The notes under the pieces were generated by a model that was not told where the DNA came from, did no database searches, and saw nothing but the letters and a program-made list of their open reading frames with translations. From Doris montereyensis (lineage: Eukaryota; Mollusca; Gastropoda; Nudibranchia; Dorididae): 64,000 nt of DNA. The translations under genes and the position numbers were made by a program. The stretch covers positions 2,501 to 66,500 of the forward strand of contig JAXRKP010000061.1 in NCBI GenBank assembly GCA_037039925.1, in the 5' to 3' direction. This document shows positions 21,206 through 33,195 of the stretch, piece after piece; the stretch's first letter is position 1, and the number at the start of each line of letters is the position of its first letter.

Positions 21206-21640
21206 ACGAGAGTAGGAGAGAGAGAGGAGAGACGAGAGACGAGAGGACTGATGAGAGAGAGAGAGAGAGAGAGAGGAGGGACGGGAGAGAAACGAGGGAG
21301 GGAGATAAGAGAGCGAGGGAGGGAGGGAGGGAGGGATGGGAGGGAGGAGAGTGGAGGGAGGGAGAGAGAGAGAGATCGAGAGAGAGAGAGAGAGGAGAGA
21401 GAACGAGGGAGGGAGAGATGAGAGCGAGGGAGAGGACGGGACGGAGGAGAGGGAGGGAGCATGAGAGAGAGAGAGAGAGAGGGAGGGAGGGAGGGAGAGG
21501 TGAGGGAGGGAGAGGCGGAGAGGGAGGGAGGGAGGGAGGGGAGGAGAGAGAGAGAGAGAAAGAGTAGAGAAGAGAGATAGAGAGAAGAGAAGAGATAGGA
21601 GAGAGAGAGGAGAGAAAGAAAAGAGAGAGAGAGAGAGAGA
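20537..21640. repeat. GA/CT microsatellite with strand switches
   Basis: Starts as CT, flips to GA at a CTCGAG centre near 20558, returns to CT at a GAGATCTC centre near 20644 and flips to GA again near 20745, then stays GA with GACA and GGGA variants. Long Ser/Leu and Arg/Glu frames over it are artefacts. Confidence 0.95.
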
Positions 21641-21859
21641 GAGGTTCGTTGTGTTTCGTAAACCATTAGACTCTGAATAACTGCGCATTATGTCTGTAAA
21701 GGTACCTACACATAATGTACTTAGAAGTGTGGTGTGTATGTCTGATTACGTTTTTAAATGTTGTTTGTATATGTGTAGTGTAAGACGTTCGTATCGTGTG
21801 TTTTGTAAGCTTTTAATATCTCAGACCGTCTCAATCATGACTTCTCTAACTGTGAAATC

Positions 21860-22232
21860 TTATGTCTCAACTGTGTAATCATGTCTCAACTGTGAAATTT
21901 ATGTCTCAACTGTGTAACTATGTCTCAACTGTGAAATTTATGTCTCAACTGTGTAATCATGTCTCAACTGTGAAATTTATATCTCAACTGTGTAATCATG
22001 TCTCAACTGTGAAATTTATGTCTCAACTGTGTAATCATGTCTCAACTGTGAAATTTATGTCTCAACTGTGTAATCATGTCTCAACTGTGAAATTTATGTC
22101 TCAACTGTGTAATCATGTCTCAACTGTGAAATTTATGTCTCAACTGTGTAATCCATGTCTCAACTGTGAAATTTATGTCTCAACTGTGTAATCATGTCTC
22201 AACTGTGAAATTTATGTCTCAACTGTGTAACC
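21860..22232. repeat. 39-bp minisatellite, about 9.5 copies
   Basis: Each unit joins two related halves, ATGTCTCAACTGTGTAATC and ATGTCTCAACTGTGAAATTT. Because 39 is a multiple of three, one frame stays open (MSQLCNHVSTVKF repeated). Unit-to-unit identity is very high, so it is young. No promoter or splice context supports coding. Confidence 0.9.
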
Positions 22233-22267
22233 AAAACAACAAATTGTCATTTATGGACAATAAAGAA

Positions 22268-22344
22268 ACTATTATATTATTATTATTATTATTATTATTT
22301 ATTATTATTATTATGTATTAGTTATTATTATTATTATTATTACT
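22268..22344. repeat. (ATT)n microsatellite
   Basis: ATT repeats with two interruptions, after a possible AATAAA (22259-22264). Confidence 0.9.
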
Positions 22345-22364
22345 CTCTTATTCACTATCACATT

Positions 22365-23012
22365 GAGACAGGAATCTCCCGCCAAATTGTACGCGCGCCA
22401 AAATGCACGATTAGTCATTAATGCACGTTTTTGCCATTCAAATTATTACAAACGCTAATTATCCCCTCTCAAAATGCAAAAAATGGCTGGCTTGACGCTG
22501 CGTTAAAATGACACAGGTTTTCATGTCCGCCTTCAATTTGTGTGTATTTGAAGAAAACAAATTCCAGTGAAACTTGAGAACATCTTCTTGGCCTCGCCCC
22601 CAAATGACAAAAATCTGCCCACGCATGTTTTGTGGTGTGGTGTGATGTGTGTGTGATGTATGTTGGTGTGTGCGGTTTGTGTGTGTGTGACTCTAGATCT
22701 CATGTTATTACATCTCTGTACACACACACGACAATTATGCAAACTCGTAGTTTAGCTGACTCGGCTCTGCTCACACTCACTCATCCCGCCCCTTCCTTCC
22801 TTGACTCAATAGGTCTGCCAGACATAACGTTCCTGATCGTCCTCTTTCTTTCTAATACACGTGAGAAAATCCTGAGAAAGGTCTTGTGTCATTTTTTACC
22901 CCACGGAGATCGATCTATGTTTCCATTGTCAACAAATACACAAATCCCTCAATTATTGCCGAATGTCTTTCTACATGCTACCCTCTTGTTAGCCCTTGAG
23001 TGAGAGAGAAGA
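22365..23012 (+). mobile_element. inverted-repeat element copy 1 (CCAAAATGCACG family), 3'-truncated
   Basis: Begins CCGCCAAATTGTACGCG and CGCCAAAATGCACGATTAG and stays alignable with 43757-44275 through CTAATTATCCCCTC, a GT-rich middle, GGTCTTGTGTCA and TTACCC. The right-hand inverted end seen in the other copy is missing here. Frames inside do not resemble a known transposase. Confidence 0.6.
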
Positions 23013-23262
23013 ATGTAACAGATACGATACCGACCTAACCCTTCAACACATCGGTTTGATACCAATAAAAGTCGGAAATGTTCCTAAATTATAACAAAGT
23101 TGGTTACTCATTTTAAGATTATCACAAACGTACTCTATGCGACACATGTACTATTTAAGAAAGTTATTTTTAATAATAGCTAAGATCAGACGAAAAATTA
23201 CGGGAGACGAGTCCAATGCACCTGCTAGTAAGAAAAATGCCATCCAACATGAGTATAAAGAT

Positions 23263-24693
23263 AAAGGGAACCCTTGAGCAAATTCAAATTAGGGTCAACA
23301 AAAGCATTTGAAAGCCTCTCAAGATGTGTATGACGTTTCAAAGTATAGATAATATTCTTTCTTCTAGGTTTATACATGAAAAACGTTCAGATAATGGAAA
23401 CAAATTGTTTTAAAATGCGATTTTCCTCAAAATGGTTATTTTTTTGTTACAGTGATTGCGGTCTGCTTTTTTTTTTTATGTCTATTATCCAATTGTCCCC
23501 CAATTTTTGGTATATAGCATACATGGTGCAATACAACATTTCACCCAGTAGATGAGATTTCGATATCTCTTCAAATTTTTGCAAAAAGAACTTTTTTCGT
23601 GAATTAAATTAGCGCAAAAATTGGAAAAGGTTGCTAATGTGCATTTTTTTTAATTTACAATTCATGAAAATCAAAGAGTCCGTTTTATTCTTTATTCGAA
23701 AATCGCTACCTGTGTGTGGCTAGATGTTGACCGAATAAGGCGTTGTGCGAAGTTACAGCCAAGTTTTGTTCAAAACTGAAATTTGAAAAGAAAAGCCTTT
23801 TTGAAATGACGTAGACGTCACAATGAAAATCCAAGATGGTGGCGTTTCCCATGATGTCTCGATAGGATAATAAAAAAAAAAGTTAAATATTTGTGTCTTC
23901 AGGCTAATTTAGACATACCGAGTACAAATGGTAGTGGTTAAAATTGTTCATAGTCAAATTTTTAAAAATTTAAAAACAAGTTCACGGCCCGCCACACCTC
24001 CATAAGGTGAGTGAGGGGTTCTGATGGTCGATTTTGTTTTTTAGTTTGACAGAGATATACAATTTTAATTTTAAGTTTCATAGATGAGTTCAGCGTGGCG
24101 AGAATTAGAGAAACAAATTGTGAAAGTCATTTTGAAAGTTAGTTGTAAACAGAACGCCATCTTTATATGTTTTTACACTAGGTCAATTTGGTAGTTTTTC
24201 AAACATTAAGTAGTCCTACAGTTATCATTTTAGAGGTTTATAATTTTGCTCATAGACACATCAAACTAATATTCTGAATTTATCGTATCATTTTTTTCTT
24301 TGGAAAATCTTGTATAGTTTTTCTTTTACAAATTTTCAATAATTGAGTTGTGTGAAGTAAACTGATTTTTTCTCTCAAATTTTCAACAAAAATCATGAAT
24401 TTCGAAAGTAAGAAAAGATATCAAAATATCATAGGCAGATCTATTTGTAATGATATAAAGCAGCTGTATGCCCAATTTCAAAGCGAATCCGTTGAAAATT
24501 GTAGAACTACTCAGTAAAAGCGATAAAAAAGTTAAATTTGAGAAAATCGTATTTATAACTCTTTTCTCCGTTATTTGAATGTTTATGCGTATTTTAAAAA
24601 TAGAAATTAGTAGGATAATACTTTGAAACATCATAAAACCTTGAGAGGCTCTCAATTACTTACTATCGACCCTGTTTCTCCTCGGCTCCCTTA
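23263..24693. mobile_element. 1.4 kb element with inverted ends of over 300 bp
   Basis: The left end (AAGCCTCTCAAGATGTGTAT, GACGTTTCAAAGTAT) recurs in reverse complement at the right (AGAGCCTCTCAAGG, GATGTTTCAAAGTAT). The match continues inward through CGATTTTC(C)TCAAA and GATATCT. Possible outer ends are AAGGGA-CC type. The centre contains CCAAGATGGTGGCG and an AT-rich core, but no transposase frame, so it is non-autonomous. Confidence 0.65.
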
Positions 24694-24749
24694 CATTTAC
24701 TCATTTCGGACAGCACCTTTTGATAACAGTGTAACATGTGCACCCGAAT

Positions 24750-24753
24750 GAGA

Positions 24754-24785
<32 letters not shown>

Positions 24786-24849
24786 AGATGAGAGAGAAGG
24801 AGAGGAGATGAGAGATGAGATGAGAGAGAGATGAGAGAGAGATGAGAGG

Positions 24850-24897
<48 letters not shown>

Positions 24898-25049
24898 ACA
24901 GACAGACACAGAGAGACGGAGACGAGAGGAGAGAAAAAGAGAGAGAGGAGGAGAGATGAGAGAGTGAGAGACGAGAGAGAGAGAGTAAGAGAGAGATGTG
25001 AGAGGAGATGAGAGAGAGAGAGAGAGAGAGAGAAGAGAGAAAGAGAGAG

Positions 25050-25089
<40 letters not shown>

Positions 25090-25120
25090 GAGAGAGAGAT
25101 AACAGACAGACAGACAGGAC

Positions 25121-25153
<33 letters not shown>

Positions 25154-25206
25154 GGACGACGAGAGAGAGGACAGAGAGAGAGAGAGGAGAGAGAGAGAGA
25201 AGAGAG

Positions 25207-25251
<45 letters not shown>

Positions 25252-25292
25252 TGAGAGAGAGAGAGAGAGAGAAGAGAGAGAGGATGAGAGAC

Positions 25293-25334
<42 letters not shown>

Positions 25335-25396
25335 GAAGAGGAAGAGAGAAGAGAGGGTGTATGACGACAGACAGACACAGAGAGAGATGAGAGAAT

Positions 25397-25430
<34 letters not shown>

Positions 25431-25513
25431 TGTGTGTGGTGTGTGTGAGAGAGAGCGAGAGAGAAGAGGAGAGAGTGAGAGAGAGAGAGAGAGGAGAGAG
25501 AGAGTGAGATGAC

Positions 25514-25547
<34 letters not shown>

Positions 25548-25981
25548 GAGGGGAGAGAGATGTAGGAGAGAAGAGAGAGAGAGAGATGAAGAGAGAGAGA
25601 GAGAGAGAGAGAAAGACGATAGAGAGAGAGAGTAGAGAGATGAGAGAGAGCAGAGAGAGAGAGAAGAGAGAAAGGAGATGTGAGACAGAGAGCTGAGAAG
25701 AGAGAGAAGAGAAGAGACGAGAGAGAGAGAGAAGAGGAAGAGAGAGAGAGAGAGAGATGAGTGAGGAGAGAGAGAGAGAGAGAAGATGAGAGAGAGAGAG
25801 AGAGAGAAGGAGAGACGAGAGAGGACAGAGATGAGAGGAAGAGAGAGAGAGAGCAGAGAGAGAGAGAGAGACAGAGATGAGAGAGAGAGCAGAGAGAGAG
25901 AGAGAGGAAGAGAGAGAGATAGAGAGAGGAGAGAGAGAGAGAGAGAATGAGAGACAGAGAAGAGAGAGAGAAGGAGAGGAC

Positions 25982-26029
<48 letters not shown>

Positions 26030-26056
26030 CGAGAGAGAGAGAGAGAGAGGAAAGAG

Positions 26057-26095
<39 letters not shown>

Positions 26096-26143
26096 GACAG
26101 ACAGACAGAGAGACAGAAGAGAGACAGAGAGCAGAGACAGAGA

Positions 26144-26215
<72 letters not shown>

Positions 26216-26335
26216 TGAAGAGAGAGAAGAGAGAGAGGAGGGAGAGAGAGAGAGAGAGAGAAGATAAGGAGAGAGAGAGGAGAGAGAGAGAGAGAGAGAG
26301 CAGAGATGAGAGAGAGAGAGAGTAAGAGAGAGAGG
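24750..26335. repeat. (GA)n microsatellite with GACA blocks, about 1.6 kb
   Basis: Almost pure purine on the plus strand with GACA runs at 24861-24910, 25100-25155 and 26085-26140. The long Ser/Leu frames over it on the minus strand are artefacts. Confidence 0.95.
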
Positions 26336-26544
26336 TTAACTCTCAGCCAAGTCTCAGAGCCCTCCACCTGTACAACCACCATTTACTTGTATGATGATGG
26401 CGTACACAGGATAAATAGTGAGGACAGAGACAGACACACAGACACAGACACCGAGAGAGAGAAGAAAAAACAACAGAGACAACTAGAGAGAGAGATAAGA
26501 GAGAGATAGAAAGAGAGATAGAGAGTTTTAGAGAGACCCTCTTT

Positions 26545-26582
<38 letters not shown>

Positions 26583-26619
26583 GAGGGAGGAAGGAGGGTA
26601 AAGGGAGACAAAGTGGGCG

Positions 26620-26667
<48 letters not shown>

Positions 26668-26767
26668 AAGAGAGAGAGAGTGTTTAGATAGAGAGAGAGA
26701 TAGGTTGAGACAGACAGACAGACAGACAGAATATATAGACAGGACAGATAGATATTTATATATAGAT

Positions 26768-26806
<39 letters not shown>

Positions 26807-26900
26807 TATATATATATATAGTATAGACAGAAAGATAGACAGACATACAAACAAACAAACAGACAGAGACAGAAAGAAAGCCCAAGAAATAGACGAAGGG
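26336..26900. repeat. mixed GA, GACA, GATA and TA simple repeats
   Basis: A short unique piece (26336-26420) is followed by GA runs, then GACA near 26705-26730, then TA and GATA at 26755-26825. Confidence 0.9.
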
Positions 26901-27257
26901 AACAGAAGAGGAGGAAGGTTCTCAAAATCTCTGTCATGTGGTGAAAATGCCATACTTTCAAATATGAACATATATTTTGCAATGAAGCTCATTTTAATAT
27001 TTCAACACAATAATTAATGGTACTTACTTCCTACTTATAAGAACCACCAAGGAGGTAGGGGGTTTGGGGATTAAGTAACGAGAAAACACATTTTCTTTCA
27101 CTTTCACACATGCTCACAGCACGGATGTAAAGAAAACCCGAAAGTAAGCTATCGTGCTCATGGAAGAATGATGTAACAGCATCAAGTCAACTAAGTAGTA
27201 GATTGAGTGTCCAAGTTTTTGATGACAGGAAGTTCACAAACAATGCGAACATAAGGC

Positions 27258-27317
<60 letters not shown>

Positions 27318-28049
27318 CAGAAAGGAGGAGTAAAATAACATGGAATGAGGGAAAGGATTTCAGCAGTGTCACTCAGACTAAAGACAAGAGAGAAACCTCA
27401 ACTCAAAAGAAGATTAGTTCAATTACAAATAACGGTAGTGTCTGGTTAGTGGAATAAGGGAAAGGACAAGGCAGAAAAAGCGTTGAAAACCTTTAACTTA
27501 TTTTAACTGAAAAAAAATTCGAAATTCGGTTGAAGATGCATCAAGCAATGAATCAATGCATCAATGGATAATGCCCTTTCGGTGGTTGAGTTAAGAGACT
27601 GTAGAGCAGGAGACATGTTTGTCATGTCAATTTTCAAACTGGAAAAAGAAAGCCTTCGGGTAGTCATCTCCAAGAAAAGAATCATCTAAAGGAAGACCGG
27701 AAGCCAAGATTTAAGAGTACATCTTCTAAACACGTGTCAAAAGTATATATCACTATCTATCACCATGACGTCTTTTTTACTAATATTGGATGAGTTTCTT
27801 CAGTCAATGGAAGACAAATTGGAAGACACATATTTCAACCGTTCTGATTGTAATGGCAATGACGAAGAAATGTAAATAGAAATTAGATTATCACATCTGC
27901 TGCAAAATTAAATTTTTGTCAGGACACTACAATCGCTTGATTGAAGATAACATCAGCAAATTAAGCGAAACCGAGCACCAACCGACTTTTTGACAGAATA
28001 TTTTACTATTTTTTTCGAGAATACCTTTGAGCGTTAGAAAGTGAAAACA
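26901..28049. other. no gene recognised
   Basis: Apart from a GT repeat the stretch looks single-copy. A piece beginning MTSFLLILDEFLQSMEDKLE at about 27763 ends at a stop near 27875 and may belong to the fragment at 28050-28600, but this is not certain. Confidence 0.35.
27262..27315. repeat. (GT)n microsatellite
   Basis: About 27 uninterrupted TG units. Confidence 0.95.
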
Positions 28050-28600
28050 AAGACCTTTAGACTGCCACCAAGGGACACACCATGATCCAAGCAGTTCGCG
28101 CACGATTCGTTACAAGAAGAATTTCCTTTACAGTTACAATTTGTTCAAGAAAGTTTTTTTCCTCACGCTCACTGGCTGACATTTTGAATAGGCTAGGATG
28201 TTGCTTTTCTTACAAAGAAGTCTGCAAGATTGAAATAGAACAATATGAAGAATGCAAGGAAAATGGTCAAAATAAATAAGACATGAAATGACATAAATTT
28301 TCGGACAGCGCACAAGTACAGTCTTTTGCTGCAGTAGTATTTTTTTTTATCTGCAAGTTTGAAAGCAGCGCTTCATGTCAATGTTGGTCAAATTGCAAAA
28401 GAGGGTCATATCCATTTTATTACAAACAACGTTGACCATTACGTTACAACACTGGGTGTACATAGTATTTTCTTGATAGGCATCATGGAGGCCTACAGAT
28501 TACTCTCGATTCTATGGTGTAGCAGTAGTAGCAGCGGAACACACAGTCTAAACTGCTCAATTGGGTGTGTAGAATGTCAGAAGGACACGTAACAAAATAT
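28050..28600 (+). pseudogene. fragment of a repetitive invertebrate protein family with NVDH motif
   Basis: A 65-codon frame (28082-28279) reads SRSLADILNRLGCCFSYKEV; a second frame (28359-28592) reads HFITNNVDHYVTTLGVHSIF. I recall multi-copy mollusc and cnidarian proteins with L-x-x-x-L-x-x-L-G-x-C-x-S-Y-x-E-V followed by A-D-N-V-D-H-x-x-x-T-L-D-G-H-x-x-F. Both motifs in that order support a remnant of that family. Its function is unknown to me. Stops between the two frames make it a pseudogene. Confidence 0.45.
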
Positions 28601-29399
28601 AACGTTGATGAACAAGAGACATAATAAACAGAGACATATTCTGTATGAAGGTGACATTATCTAACTATCATTCAAAAGAAATTTGATGTAAGGCGGTTTG
28701 ATGTTTTATTTTACACCGTTCTGGGAGCCTTTTCTATTTAGTTGTTATGTATGAAAGTGAAGACGTTTTCTAGTTATAATAGCATGTACTGTTAATAAAT
28801 AAAACTACGGTTACATCAAACTTTGTCTGCTTATGACATATTATTATCTAGCTTTTAATAATCAGTGATGTCAGCAGTCTAGTTGCTAGGCAGCCGGACT
28901 TCTGATCGTGCGGTTCTGCGTTCAAATCTTGACAATTGACGTTGACGTATGCTTATCGGGAAATGTGCTTGGCACGCTTTTCTCCATTATGTTCATAACC
29001 TTATTGTTTTGTCCATAGTCTTATACACTATTTAATCCAGATTTTTAAACGATTTGCTTACCTTTGTCTTAGTGTTATTGTTATTTCTAATCTTGAATTC
29101 TTTGTTTCATCACTATACGTTTTCAAACTTTATTTTTATTATCAGATGGAGTTTCTTTTTTCTAAGTCGCTATTTAAAACAATGAATTGTATATTTCAAA
29201 CTATATTCATATTTGTCCGTAAACGTTCTTATCTATCATTGCTCCTTCAACAAGAGGGAAAACAAATTTTCGTTGTAATATCGTATAACATTTAATTCAA
29301 GTTTTGTTTGATTTTGTTTACCAACATCCACAACATGACTTATCAAGTCACAGCTTTTGGATACAGGATTTTTAGCCTGTAGAGAGTTAGAGAACGGAT
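28601..29399. other. AT-rich DNA with one tRNA-like SINE head
   Basis: At 28866-28950 CTAGTTGCTAGGCAGCCGG and GTTCAAATC look like worn A and B boxes in plus direction, and CGGGAAATGTGCTTGGCAC nearby recalls SINE family A. Nothing else is recognised. Confidence 0.4.
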
Positions 29400-30203
29400 T
29401 TTTAATAGATAGACAGATAGATAGATATATAGATCGATGGACGGGCCTCTCCTATTTCGCTTGGTATCTAGATAGATAGATAGATAGATCTGATAGATTG
29501 GATAGATAGATAGATAGATCTGTCTGGGTTCGACCATGAGGAGATGGAGAAAGACAGAGATAGATAGATAGGTTTGACGACTCTATACAGAGAGAGACAT
29601 AGACAGTTATCGTCCAGAGAGGGAGAGAGCTCGAGCCCATATCTGAGCTTTTTTCAGCGAATAGAGAGAAGAACAAACAGACAGACGTCAGACAGACAGG
29701 TTTTGGGCCGAAGGACTTGTTTGTCTTGTTTGCCTTGTTTGGTCAGAGACAAGGCAAGAGCCGAACATCTAGAGCCGACTCGGAAAACTCCGAGCACACT
29801 CACAGCTAACTTCTTCAATAGAGAGAGAGAGAGAGAGAGCACGGAGCATCGAATGAGCATGAGAGAGAGAGCGAGAAAGAGAGACAGAGAGAGAGAGAGA
29901 AAGACTTTTAGAGAGAATCAAGAGAAACTTCACATTTATCAAGATTACATCCATTCAGAGACCTTCCACCCTCCCCAAGAGAATCGATAGACACGTAGAT
30001 AGAAATAGAAGCAGATTTAGATTTTTACTTAAATATTTTTCAAGATCGATAATAGTTCTCGTGTAGATAGAGAGTGGAATTGAGATAGATAGTTAGTGAA
30101 TGATAGAGTGAGATAGATAGAAACTGTGAGAGAAAAGTTGAGAAAATGAGACAGGAGAAAGCAAGAGAGAGAGAAAGATGGAGAGAGACACATAGAGAAA
30201 ATC

Positions 30204-30236
<33 letters not shown>

Positions 30237-31480
30237 AAGACAGACCGACAGAGGACAGACAGACAGAGAGACAGACAGACCGACAGACGACAGACAAACA
30301 GACAGGGAGACAGAGAGACAGAGACAAGACAAGAGAGACAGATCTAGAAATCTAGAGATCTATCTATCTAGAGAGACAGAAGGGAGGGGACAGAAGACAG
30401 AGAGAGACACACGCACGTAGACATGCGAAGGTCGTCGAGAGAGAGAGAGAGAGAAAGACAGACAGACAGACAGACAGACAGACCCTGTTTCATTAACTTT
30501 CAATTTAAAGTTTCCTCTCAGATTCAATCTGAGAGCAGCGTATTTGTTAGAGAGAGACGTGGTAAACTTCGATGAGACAAAAGAAAGAGACAGACATAGA
30601 GAGAGAGACAGAAGAAGACAAACAGAGAGACAGCCTCCTTTTCCTGCCCTATTTGTGATTCTGTCATCCACAAAGATTAGAGCTTTCAGACCTAAAAGAG
30701 AGAGAGAGAGAAAACGAGAGAGAGAAACCAAGAGCAGAGCTTTCACACCTAAAACAAATGACACAGGCATTCACAAAGAAACAATGATACATGGCTTTCA
30801 GACCAAAAACCAAGAGAGAGAGAGACTTTCAGACATAGACAAGACACAGGCTTTCACACCTAAAACCAATGACACAGGCTTTTACACCTAAAGAGAATGA
30901 GACATGGAGAGACAGAGAGAGAGAGAGAGACAGAGAGAGAGACAGAGGGAAACAAATGACACATAGAGAGAAAGAGAGAAACTAGAGACACATAGCTTTC
31001 AGAGAGAGAGAGAGAGAATGAGAGAGAGGCTTTCACACCTAAGACCAATGACAGATAGCTTTCAGACCTAAGAGAGAGAGAGAGAGAGAGAGAGACCTAA
31101 AACCAAGAGACATGGCTTTCACCAAAAACCAAGAGAGAGGCTTTCACACCAAAAACCAAGGAAAGGCTTTCACACCAAAAACCAATGACATGGGGGGACA
31201 CCAAAAACCAATGACAGAGAGAGAGAGAGACCTAAAACCAATGACAGATGAGAGAGAGACCTAAAACCAGAGAGAGAGAGAGAGAGAGAAACAGATAGAC
31301 AGACAAAACAGAGGGAGAGAGAGAGGGGCTTTCGAGACTAAAAGACAGACAGACAGACAGAGAGAGAGAAAGAGATGAGAGAGAGAGAGAGAGAGAGGAC
31401 AGAGAGAGACCTAAAAGAATGGGAGTGGGAGACAGACAGACAGATCCAGACGTTGACTGAGCATACCTAAAAACAAGAAC
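29400..31480. repeat. GATA, GA and GACA simple repeats, interrupted
   Basis: GATA units dominate 29408-29580, GA and GACA units 29815-30480, and GA runs 30540-31480. Unique pieces lie between, and from 30670 a 28-bp unit is interspersed. Confidence 0.9.
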
Positions 31481-31980
31481 ATGGCTTTTACAAAAAAAAA
31501 AAATGAAAAATAGAACCATGATCAATGTTTTAACAGTTGCACGCCAAAACCAATGACACAGGAATGAGAGAAAACAAAAACAATAACTTACATTGGTTTC
31601 ACACCAAAAACCAAGACAGTTAGATCCTTCAAACACAAGACAAAAGTTTGCCAAAAACATGATATATGGCTTTCACACCTAAAACCAATGACGGCATGCT
31701 TCCGCTAGGCTACAAATTTTCATTTGAGCTTTCACACCTAAAACTGGGAACTTCTTCCTTTCATTCTTTTTTCCTTCCCATTCTTCCTCCTTGACATTCA
31801 TTTTTTCTTTTCTTTATCCAATGACACATGGTTTCCATCTTAAAACCTCTAGTCCTACTTTCAATTCCAACAAATCTAACCATCACATGAAACTAGGACC
31901 AAGGTCACATGCTCTCAATACAAAAGCAGGGCTTGGCTTTACACCTAAAATTTTTGTAAAGGCTTTCACACCAGTGCCAA
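30670..31980. repeat. degenerate 28-bp repeat interspersed with GA runs
   Basis: Variants of GGCTTTCACACCTAAAACCA followed by ATGACACA recur at about 30735, 30850, 30875, 31028, 31140, 31160, 31590, 31668, 31728 and 31935. Between copies there are GA tracts. Some copies are nearly exact, others share only CACACCTAAAACC. Confidence 0.75.
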
Positions 31981-31989
31981 ATTTAGATC

Positions 31990-32899
31990 ACAATAGTAAT
32001 ATTTATTATTCAAACCAAGGGCACAGAATAGATTAAACAAGAAGTTTCGAAAATATCCTCAAATCTCGTTACTCGTATGACTTATGCCTTATACCCTTGT
32101 AACCAAGGTGGGACATAGGTCTCTCCACTCCCTCTGTCCTGTGCCATCATCTCTGTCTTGTTCCAGGAAAGGCCCAGCTGCTGAGCTTCCTGCAGGGTTA
32201 CTCGTATACATCTATATTTTATATATATTCAGATTTGTTTTCATCAATACAGTCAAGAGAAAGACATTGTGTAGCTACATTCCGAATGCTGGATGTTAAA
32301 TACTCATAAAGTGTTTTTCTAATTATATGTCTAATGATGGCAGCAATGACAATGTTTCACTAACATACACAAGAGAAACAAATCACGGATTATATCAGAT
32401 GAAAATCTCTAAAACTGTCTAAGTTATTCAAGAAAATAAAGTAAAACGATGTAATTTTTTTCATTGTTCATTCAGTGTTCTTTCGTTAGCACATCCAAAG
32501 TGATTGCAATACCAAATTCTACATCAGAAATAATAATGACCACATATTGTTCTTTGGCAACGTCTACATGGGTTCTTTGGTATGTGACAGAAAGACTTAA
32601 CTCAGAAATAAAAACATTAATACATAGATGTCTCATATTATTCCACCCAACAATAACGGTAATTGAGGAAAAAAGATCAAAACTCCATCACATTTACATG
32701 TATATATTTTTTTAATGTAGTCATGTGAACCTTTTTCTTCCAGGACTCATGTAAAAAGAAAATTTGCATATTTCCAGTGGTGAGACTGTCCAAGTTTGCA
32801 TGCTCACGTTGAGTCATTTTAAAGCCAAGTTTCAAGTTGTCATGTCTCAATAACTAAAATTAAAAACAGGACAAAATCATAGAAATGAAATCTCCATCC
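31990..32899. other. no gene recognised
   Basis: A piece near 32510-32590 (TTCTACATCAGAAATAATAA) resembles 10880-10960. The rest is AT-rich without motifs I can name. Confidence 0.4.
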
Positions 32900-33195
32900 C
32901 CTGATTTATTAGTGGCATCACTGGCCGTTGTGGGTAGGCTGCAAGACTTGGGGATCTTGAGGTCCCGGGTTTGAATCCTAGCAAGCCAGGCCCGCCTTGT
33001 GTTCCTTGGAAAAGACATTTAATACGCCTTTTCCCAACTCGATCCAGGTGCAAATGGCTACAATTACTAGCTTGGGAGTAAAATCTAGCATGCTGCCAAG
33101 GAAATGATTATAATCACCTTTTCTGCTTCACACTACAGAAACCGAGGTACGCTCTGGCTCTATGAACCAAAATAACCTTGAAGGAACTTTACTTT
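32900..33195 (+). mobile_element. tRNA-derived SINE, family A, plus copy
   Basis: GGGTAGGCTGCAAGACTTGG and CCCGGGTTTGAATCC are the A and B boxes. The body passes through CAGGTGCAAATGGCTAC and ends CTTGAAGGAACTTTACTT, the shared family tail. Confidence 0.85.

Noticed and set aside
20398..21688. Open frames of 208, 389 and 377 codons over the GA/CT tract
   Set aside because: Translations are Ser/Leu or Arg/Glu runs produced by the dinucleotide repeat; no other sequence supports a gene.
21860..22232. Possible CRISPR array
   Set aside because: The repeats are directly adjacent with no unique spacers, and the DNA is animal; it is a minisatellite.
24663..26382. Minus frames of 561 and 481 codons
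   Set aside because: Same cause: (GA)n read as Ser-Leu repeats, with GACA read as Cys-Leu-Ser-Val.
26860..26992. Minus frames near the GATA tract as membrane proteins
   Set aside because: Hydrophobic runs come from TATA and GATA repeats.
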